DNA of 8,280 bases from Parvibaculum sp. (GTDB lineage Bacteria > Pseudomonadota > Alphaproteobacteria > Parvibaculales > Parvibaculaceae). Position numbers and translations under genes: made by a program. Where the stretch lies: the NCBI GenBank assembly GCA_014359855.1, contig JACIYQ010000250.1, forward strand, positions 1 through 8,280. The letters run 5' to 3'. Below the pieces are notes generated by a model. That model was not told the origin of the DNA. It did not search any database and saw only the letters and a program-made list of their open reading frames with translations. This document shows, piece after piece, positions 1 through 5,059 of this stretch. Position 1 is the first letter of the stretch, and every line of letters begins with the position of its first letter.

Positions 1-83
1 TCGGGGCCCGCGTCCCAACGCTCGCCGAACTTGGAGCAACCCATACCGAGGATCGCGACCTTGTCCTTGATACCTGCCGCCAT
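1..83 (-). CDS. Thiolase (SCP2/non-decarboxylating type), N-terminal fragment cut by the window edge
   Basis: The first 27 codons of a minus-strand gene run off the left edge. The visible protein starts MAAGIKDKVAILGMGCSKFG and continues ERWDAGP. The pattern DKVAI-G-G-C-(S/T)KFGERWD is typical of the N-terminus of SCP-x/SCP2-like thiolases, which cleave or condense acyl-CoA thioesters. The catalytic residues lie outside the window. The ATG start is well placed: an AGGGAG Shine-Dalgarno (91-96 on the plus strand) lies 7 bases upstream and overlaps the TAG stop of the preceding gene, and the intergenic gap is only 11 bases. This suggests translational coupling with the HMGS-like/OB-fold gene. 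The family call is from recognition of a short segment, so the exact thiolase class is an inference. Confidence 0.82.
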   Translation of the reverse strand, partial: MAAGIKDKVAILGMGCSKFGERWDAGP

Positions 84-94
84 GTTCGTTCTCC

Positions 95-1603
95 CTATTC
101 GGCCGCCTGGCCCGTTTGTGATTTTGTTTCGCTCGCAGCTACCGGCACCGCTTTCCAGAAATAGCGGCGGAATCCGCGCTTCTCGTCGATTTCCTTGATC
201 CGGAAAACGAGCTTCACTTCCATGCCGGAATCGACGGTACCGACCTCGACATCGGTAAAATCCATCATGATCCGGCCACCTTCGTCAAAGACAACCATGC
301 CGTAATGGTTCGGCGGATTCATGCTGAAGGAGAGGAAGTCCGCCGACCATGACAGGATCTTCGCCTTCTTCTCGGCGAACTTGTACGGCTCTTGCGTGTC
401 GACAGTGTGCTTGTTCGGATTGACCGAGATGCGTGACCGCGGGAACTGGATGACCCCGGTCTCGGTGCAGCGACCACCAACGAGACCCATGAGCATGTCC
501 TCGTTCCGGTAGAGCGTGGTGAGCGCGGTCTTCTTGTCCTGCTCGGCGCGCATGCCCCTTTCCCACTCGATCAGGCCATTGAAGGTGAGGAACTTCATGT
601 AGTTCGTCTCCTCCACCCGGTTCCGTAGCGAGCCGGTAATGCCCCGCTTGCTTGCCTGGCTGGAGAGCTTGTCCGTTACTTCGAAAACGAGCGCATCGCA
701 GCCACCACCGAAGTGAAGCAAGAGCACCTTGTCGCCCGGCTTGGCTTCCGTCTGCAGCGTATGGATGAGCATGACGAGAGAGTGCGCAACGCCAGTCTCG
801 CCGCAATTCGCGGCCAGCGTGTCGCGGGCGGTTTCCGGGGCGATCCCCGACCGCTTGGCGAGTTGCTGCACGAACTTGTCGCCGAACGCACATGGAAGAA
901 CAAAGTGCTTGATATCCTGGTCACTTACACCAGAGTTCTCAAGCGCTACCTTCACTGTCCGGGGAACGATCTTCGCGAAGCCCTCGTCCCGAATCCAGCG
1001 TTCTTCCCAGTTGTAGTCGAACTCTTCCGTATCGCCCCGGAAATGATCGACAAAGTCGAGCGTGAGGCTGGCGCCACCCAGATAGGCAGCGATGACGTTC
1101 TCGGTACCGACCGAAAGAGCCGCGGCACCGTCGCCGAAATCAAGCTCCTGCGCCGTCACCGCTTTCGTCTTGCGGTGGTCGGAGGCGAGGACCAGAGCGT
1201 TCTTCACTTCCCCGCCTTTGACCGCAGAAATTGCCTGCATCAGGGCCGACGTGCCGGCGCGCTGCGTTGAGGCGACATCGACGGCACGGACACGTTCATC
1301 GAGGGTAAGTGCCGCCGAAATGATGCCGCTGTTCAAGCGATCTTTGAAAGGCATCGTCGTGGAGCCGAAATAGAGCGCATCCACATGGCTCCGGTCGTCA
1401 TCAGGGCCGAGCAGGTCGCGGGCGGCTTCGACAGCCATCGTCACCGAGTCCTCGTCCCAGTTCGCCATGGAGCGCTCGCCCTTCCCTTTGCCAAGGAAGT
1501 TAGGCGCTACCCAGGCGTTTGCCTGAACGATCGATTTACGCTGCAGCCTGAGGCGCGGGATGTATCCGCCAAAGCCGGTCAGTCCCACCATCTGTTGGGC
1601 CAT
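95..1603 (-). CDS. HMG-CoA synthase/KAS-III-like domain fused to a DUF35 OB-fold domain; canonical catalytic residues absent
   Basis: This is a 502-residue protein. Residues about 5-310 have the thiolase fold of the HMG-CoA synthase/KAS III group: GLTGFGGYIP near the start, DFGDGAAAL at 155-163, the Asn-containing ANCGETG at 265-271, and a glycine-rich LHFGGGCDAL at 296-305. Residues about 335-490 match DUF35, with WSADF followed by an OB-fold strand pattern (YGMVVFDEGGR, MMDFTDVEVG, VKLVFR). The segment that normally carries the nucleophile reads VDVASTQRAGTSAL (108-121), so Gln114 sits at the cysteine position. STTMP (81-85) replaces the usual S-E-S-H-P that holds the catalytic Glu, and LPCAF (236-240) puts Cys238 at the His position. 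The DUF35 zinc ribbon is degenerate: C379 is followed by T382, S393 and P396 where cysteines are expected. The ATG at 1603 has AAGGGGAG 4 bases upstream. The gene precedes a thiolase, as in archaeal thiolase/HMGS/DUF35 complexes. True HMG-CoA synthase activity is unlikely; the substrate is unknown. Confidence 0.85.
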   Translation of the reverse strand: MAQQMVGLTGFGGYIPRLRLQRKSIVQANAWVAPNFLGKGKGERSMANWDEDSVTMAVEAARDLLGPDDDRSHVDALYFGSTTMPFKDRLNSGIISAALTLDERVRAVDVASTQRAGTSALMQAISAVKGGEVKNALVLASDHRKTKAVTAQELDFGDGAAALSVGTENVIAAYLGGASLTLDFVDHFRGDTEEFDYNWEERWIRDEGFAKIVPRTVKVALENSGVSDQDIKHFVLPCAFGDKFVQQLAKRSGIAPETARDTLAANCGETGVAHSLVMLIHTLQTEAKPGDKVLLLHFGGGCDALVFEVTDKLSSQASKRGITGSLRNRVEETNYMKFLTFNGLIEWERGMRAEQDKKTALTTLYRNEDMLMGLVGGRCTETGVIQFPRSRISVNPNKHTVDTQEPYKFAEKKAKILSWSADFLSFSMNPPNHYGMVVFDEGGRIMMDFTDVEVGTVDSGMEVKLVFRIKEIDEKRGFRRYFWKAVPVAASETKSQTGQAAE

Positions 1604-1622
1604 ACGTCTCCCCTTCCATCCG

Positions 1623-1680
1623 TCCGGTTGTTATTTTGGTTGAGTTTACCGACCTTGAGGGGCTGGCCACAACAACCGGA
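1623..1680. promoter_or_regulatory. Perfect 10-bp inverted repeat, candidate operator
   Basis: TCCGGTTGTT at 1623-1632 is repeated as its exact reverse complement, AACAACCGGA, at 1671-1680, with 38 bases between the arms and 48 bases centre to centre. It lies in the divergent intergenic region, 20 bases upstream of the HMGS-like start. The arms are too far apart to act as a simple terminator hairpin, and no gene ends here. A pair of regulator half-sites or sites flanking the promoter is the likeliest reading. No known operator was recognised. The repeat itself is certain; its function is inferred. Confidence 0.5.
1643..1672 (-). promoter_or_regulatory. Possible promoter of the HMGS-like/thiolase operon
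   Basis: On the minus strand TTGTGG (1667-1672) is followed after 18 bases by TAAACT (1643-1648), a moderate match to sigma-70 elements. Transcription would start near 1636, giving a leader of roughly 30 bases. The -35 element overlaps one arm of the inverted repeat and the other arm lies just past the predicted start point, which would suit repression. The match is not strong enough to be sure. I found no convincing promoter for the divergent kinase gene in the same region. Confidence 0.3.
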
Positions 1681-1841
1681 TTTTTCGGCGGATTTCTACC
1701 AGTTCTACGCTGCGTCAACGCCCATGGCTCGAGGGCGCGGCGTATAGATGTTTGAAGCATGAACACACGGCAGGGACGGTCTTAACAAATTGATAGCCGC
1801 TCTCAGGCTTAGCTTCTTGGGTACTGCATCGGGTAAAGGCT

Positions 1842-3620
1842 ATGCGGCTGCCGACCAACGTCACACCAGCGTCTCTGAAGACCGTTGCCGCCCCGGCCAC
1901 GGAGGCCTTGCCGAGCCGGGACGAAGCTTCGGGCGGGAAAACGAGACAAAAGTCGATCTGGCCCCTTGTCGCTGTTCTCGCGATCTTCTGCCTGGCAATG
2001 CTCAGTCTTCTTTTTGCAGGATCACTCGAGCTGGACCGTTTCGCCCGCGATCAGGCACGCAGCCTTGCGGAAACGGCCATCTCCAAGGCGGTTGCGGATG
2101 TCGCGTTCATCACCCGTGACTATGGATTCTGGGATGCCGCGGTAGCCAATCTCACCGAAAGCTTCGACGCCGATTGGGCAAACGACAACGTCGGCGAATA
2201 CGCTTCTGACGCGCTAAGTATGTCCCGGACGCTTGTGCTTGGACCCGCCAACGACACGGTTTATGCGATGAAGGACGGGACCGTCTCGTCGGACCCTTCC
2301 TTTTTCTCGGCGCCGCCCGCCCTTCTCCGACTTGCTGCCCTTGCACGAGCATCGTCATGGGACGATCCGCAGGCAGCGTCGTCTTTCGTGTCCATCGACG
2401 GTGAAACATTCATTGCGTCAGCCTCGGTCATCACACCGGAGAAGCCTAAGCCGCAGATCGTCGGATCTGTCACACGCTGCGTATTGATCTTTCTTCGCGC
2501 GCTTGACGAAGAGAGCGTTGCGGACATGGGCGCTTCCTATCTGCTCCCTGACTTGCGGCTCCAGACCGGCAAAGCGGGTGACGGATACGACTCGCTGCCG
2601 CTGCTCGACGACAGGGGCCAAGCCGTTGTCCACCTCGCATGGCGAATGCCGCTCCCCGGACATATCTTCCTGAAACAGACCGCACCGTGGATGGCCGCCA
2701 TCTTTCTGGTCCTCGCCGACCTTATCGTCATGGCCCTGAAGCGGGCCTACGCTCAGGCCGCCGTGGTGGAGCGCCTGAACGACGAACTCCTCCAGCGGTC
2801 GAGAGACCTGGAACACAGCCAGGACAATCTGGTGAAGGCACTGGAAATCGCGGTTGAAGCCAATAAGGCCAAGGCAGATTTCCTGGCGGTCATGAGCCAT
2901 GAGCTGCGGACACCACTCAACGCGGTAATCGGTTTTTCGGATATGATCCGGAACCAGGCTTTCGGTCCGGTCGGACATAGAAAATACGCCGAATATGGAA
3001 ATGACATTTTCACTAGCGGCCAGCATTTGCTCTCGCTTATTTCCGATATTCTGGACATCACGCGCGCCAATGCTGGAACGCTGACGCTCGACCTCCGCCC
3101 CATCGATTTGGCAAACCTCGCCGACAAGTCTTTGACGTTGATGACCCCCCAGGCCGTCCGCCAACGGATATCGGTCGATGTCATAGATAGATGCGGCCCC
3201 AGCGTCGTGCTGGGCGACGAGGTGCGCCTAACCCAGATCCTCACCAACTTGATCAACAATGCGATGAAAAGCTCACCGGAAGGCGGGAGCATTCGCATCA
3301 AGATATCTCCGCTTAAACAAGGAGAAATTTCTCTTCGAGTGATCGACAAAGGTTGCGGTATTCCAAAGAACGAGTTGGTCAGTGTGACGGAGCCATTCCG
3401 TCAGGCCGGAACCTATCAGACCCGTTTCAATCCTTACTCCTCGGAAAACTCGGGAACGGGGCTTGGTCTTGCAATCGTGAAGCGCTTGGTCGAAGCGCAT
3501 GGCGGAAGACTGCGTATCGCAAGCAAAGTGGGACTGGGCACCGTGGTGGAAGTCATACTCCCCCGGCACGAGAGCGCCTGCACGGGCCGTGAGGCCGAAA
3601 ACAAGATCGCTGTGGGTTAG
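1842..3620 (+). CDS. Membrane-bound sensor histidine kinase with CHASE4-like periplasmic domain
   Basis: This is a 592-residue sensor kinase that would autophosphorylate on a histidine and pass the phosphate to a response regulator not present in the window. A cytoplasmic tail of about 39 residues precedes a membrane segment (about 40-62). The periplasmic region (about 64-280) resembles CHASE4, with RDYGFWDAA at 92-100 and the NDNVGEYASD region near 114-123. A second membrane segment (about 282-300) leads into a coiled coil (304-345). The HisKA motif MSHELRTPLN carries His353. The ATPase domain shows the N box NLINNAMK (469-476, Asn473), the G1 box DKGCGIP (502-508), the F box EPFRQ (517-521) and the G2 box GTGLGLAI (538-545). 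No receiver or PAS domain is present. The ATG at 1842 is the only ATG in frame before the membrane segment; its ribosome site (GGGTAAAGG, ending 2 bases before the ATG) is poor. An in-frame stop at 1794 limits upstream extension. The signal sensed is unknown. Confidence 0.92.
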   Translation: MRLPTNVTPASLKTVAAPATEALPSRDEASGGKTRQKSIWPLVAVLAIFCLAMLSLLFAGSLELDRFARDQARSLAETAISKAVADVAFITRDYGFWDAAVANLTESFDADWANDNVGEYASDALSMSRTLVLGPANDTVYAMKDGTVSSDPSFFSAPPALLRLAALARASSWDDPQAASSFVSIDGETFIASASVITPEKPKPQIVGSVTRCVLIFLRALDEESVADMGASYLLPDLRLQTGKAGDGYDSLPLLDDRGQAVVHLAWRMPLPGHIFLKQTAPWMAAIFLVLADLIVMALKRAYAQAAVVERLNDELLQRSRDLEHSQDNLVKALEIAVEANKAKADFLAVMSHELRTPLNAVIGFSDMIRNQAFGPVGHRKYAEYGNDIFTSGQHLLSLISDILDITRANAGTLTLDLRPIDLANLADKSLTLMTPQAVRQRISVDVIDRCGPSVVLGDEVRLTQILTNLINNAMKSSPEGGSIRIKISPLKQGEISLRVIDKGCGIPKNELVSVTEPFRQAGTYQTRFNPYSSENSGTGLGLAIVKRLVEAHGGRLRIASKVGLGTVVEVILPRHESACTGREAENKIAVG

Positions 3621-4903
3621 ACGTCGTTCTCGACGACAAAGCAGGCGATCTTGCGCGCTTCAAGCGCGCGGCATGCCGATTTGGCATCGTCCACTCGCTC
3701 AAATCCGCCAGCCCTGAGCCTGTAGAAAATCCCCCGCTCACCAAGATCTGCTTTCTGAATGGCATGAGACGAGCCGCCAATGACCGGTGCGGCATCGCCC
3801 GCCATCTCTTCCCAGGCCCGGCTCGCAAGGGCGGCCTCGCGGAAAGCGCCAAGTTGAACACGGTAGCGTGCCTCGGGCAGCCCTGCCGCCGCCGGTGAGA
3901 CTGCCGCAAGCTGGATTGGTTTCCGCCCCGCTGCCGGTTCGCTCTCCCGAAGCGATCCCGTGGTCAGTTCGCCGGCCGGCGGCAAGACCTCAGCCACTGC
4001 AGCAGATGTCTCTTTCGGTGGCGGGAACCGGGTCGCCGTCGTCCGCCAGCCGCCGATACTCGCCACGCGGATGATCTGCCCGCGCTCATGTCCGGATGCC
4101 GCCGTCTGGAACGGAGTAAGCGCAGCGGGAACGACCTGCGGATTGGGGGCGGTCTCTGTTGATCCGTCATCGCTAGCCGCGAGCATGGGCGAAATCGCGT
4201 TGAGCTTTGCCGCCGCGAGCTCGAACTCTGGATCGATATCGAGCGCCTGCTGAAGATCATTTGCCGCCAGCGCCAGCTGGCCGCTCTGTTCGAAGGACAA
4301 TGCACGCCCGAAAAGCGGCAGTTTCCGGTCCCGGCCTTTCATGTTGTCGATGGCGGCAGTGTAGTGCCCGATAGCGGAGACGTAGTCACCGCGCCTACGC
4401 TCGAGATTGGCGAGGTTGTGATAGGCGGCGGCGTATTCCGGCGCGAGCCTGACCGCTTCGAGGTAGTCCTTCTCGGCCGCGGCTTCCTGTCCGACATCGG
4501 CAAGAGCAATGCCTCGATTGTAGTAGGCCTTGGGCAGAACCTTGTCCGGCAGCGCGGCACTCCCGATGGCCTTCGTGTAGTCGGCTATGGTGGCATCCTG
4601 CTGGCCGGTCTTCTGCACCGCAACGGCGCGGTGGTGATAGGCAAGCGCCCTGCCCTCAGCCGTCAGGCCACCACTATCGAGCGCGTCCGAGAACTCCGCC
4701 GCGGCCCGGTTGTAAACGCCGCGCTCAAGGGCATCTGTGCCGGCCTGCATGAGCGCGGCCGCCTCCGCCTCGGCGCTGCTGCCTGCTCGGACGGCCGTTG
4801 ACGATGCAGGCAACCCGCCGACGATCGCGAGCAAAAGCGCACCGAAGACAGCTCCCCAGCGTCCGGCTCGTCTAAAACTCTGTAGTCCGGATAGTTGCCG
4901 CAT
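3617..4903 (-). CDS. Exported tetratricopeptide-repeat protein with C-terminal SPOR domain
   Basis: This is a 428-residue protein. The N-terminus has arginines at 2, 11, 12 and 15, then a hydrophobic stretch (about 16-30) and a plausible signal peptidase site after VRA (40), so export to the periplasm is likely. TPR-type repeats fill about 49-229; the clearest is YYNRGIALADVGQEAAAEKD (127-146), followed by YHNLANLERRRGDYVSAIGH (161-180). A Pro/Ala-rich, low-complexity linker (about 240-343) joins them to a SPOR domain (about 346-425: YRVQLGAF, then FYRLRAGGF and a final ACFVVEN strand). SPOR domains bind peptidoglycan glycan strands stripped of stem peptides, often at division sites; TPRs mediate protein contacts. 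A scaffold role at the cell wall is therefore inferred. GAGGAGG 8 bases before the ATG at 4903 supports the start. It lies downstream of glmS on the same strand after a 156-base gap. Its TAA overlaps the kinase stop tail to tail. Confidence 0.88.
   Translation of the reverse strand: MRQLSGLQSFRRAGRWGAVFGALLLAIVGGLPASSTAVRAGSSAEAEAAALMQAGTDALERGVYNRAAAEFSDALDSGGLTAEGRALAYHHRAVAVQKTGQQDATIADYTKAIGSAALPDKVLPKAYYNRGIALADVGQEAAAEKDYLEAVRLAPEYAAAYHNLANLERRRGDYVSAIGHYTAAIDNMKGRDRKLPLFGRALSFEQSGQLALAANDLQQALDIDPEFELAAAKLNAISPMLAASDDGSTETAPNPQVVPAALTPFQTAASGHERGQIIRVASIGGWRTTATRFPPPKETSAAVAEVLPPAGELTTGSLRESEPAAGRKPIQLAAVSPAAAGLPEARYRVQLGAFREAALASRAWEEMAGDAAPVIGGSSHAIQKADLGERGIFYRLRAGGFERVDDAKSACRALEARKIACFVVENDV
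3653..3669. terminator. Strong GC hairpin at the convergent gene ends, possible transcription stop
   Basis: GCGCGCTT-C-AAGCGCGC is a perfect 8-bp palindrome around one central base; in practice it would form a GCGCGC stem with a TTCAA loop. It begins 33 bases past the kinase stop and lies inside the last codons of the opposing SPOR gene. No T-run follows on either strand, so it is not a classical intrinsic terminator. It could slow polymerase between two convergent genes that leave no spacer, or it may simply reflect Arg/Ala/Leu codons. Confidence 0.25.
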
Positions 4904-4989
4904 CGACCGGCCCTCCTCGAAAGACGACAGCGGTGAATCTTCATGGATTTTATCACGCGCGCCGGACGACCATATCCGGAGGCGGATTT

Positions 4990-4995
4990 ATATAG
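4990..4995 (-). promoter_or_regulatory. Candidate -10 element upstream of the TPR-SPOR gene
   Basis: On the minus strand the hexamer CTATAT matches the rhizobial sigma-70 -10 consensus exactly. It sits in an AT-rich patch (4986-5003) that stands out in this GC-rich window. The -35 side is weak: CTGATC (5015-5020) lies 19 bases upstream rather than the usual 17. Transcription would begin near 4983 and give a leader of about 80 bases. This suggests the TPR-SPOR gene has its own promoter, although read-through from glmS is not excluded. Confidence 0.35.
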
Positions 4996-5021
4996 ATAAT
5001 TCATGAGCTTAGGGGATCAGG

Positions 5022-5039
5022 TCCGCGTCGCTCCGCGGA
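5022..5039 (-). terminator. Small stem-loop after glmS, weak terminator candidate
   Basis: TCCGCG and CGCGGA form a perfect 6-bp stem around a 6-base loop, 20 bases past the glmS stop. No U-tract follows it, so intrinsic termination is doubtful. It could equally be an RNA-stabilising 3' structure or chance in GC-rich DNA. Confidence 0.22.
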
Positions 5040-5059
5040 GGAAATGCCGCGAATCGCAA

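Larger units (their letters stand above)
1604..1841. other. Divergent intergenic region between the HMGS-like gene and the sensor kinase
   Basis: This 238-base stretch is the longest gene-free interval in the window. It must hold the control regions for both divergent genes. It contains the 10-bp inverted repeat and a possible minus-strand promoter near the HMGS-like gene. The kinase side is more AT-rich around 1781-1795 (TTAACAAATTGATA), but no well-spaced -35/-10 pair was found there. Open frames crossing it are short and have no recognisable protein. Confidence 0.6.

Noticed and set aside
713..1270. A 185-codon plus-strand frame opposite the HMGS-like gene
   Set aside because: It is antisense to a gene with clear domain structure and ribosome site, and has no own context or recognisable motif.
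95..1603. Annotation as a genuine mevalonate-pathway HMG-CoA synthase (mvaS)
   Set aside because: The expected Cys, Glu and His are not at their positions, no other mevalonate gene is nearby, and these bacteria generally use the MEP pathway for isoprenoids.
1790..1818. TTGATA with a 17-base spacer to CTTCTT as a promoter for the histidine kinase
   Set aside because: The -35 is fair but the -10 has little similarity to the consensus, so it was not listed as a feature.
1715..1900. A 61-codon minus-strand frame across the kinase start
   Set aside because: It has no convincing protein features, and it overlaps the kinase coding sequence.
2418..3164. A 248-codon minus-strand open frame opposite the histidine kinase
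   Set aside because: It covers the periplasmic to HisKA part of a clear kinase gene, has no recognisable domain, and looks like an antisense shadow.
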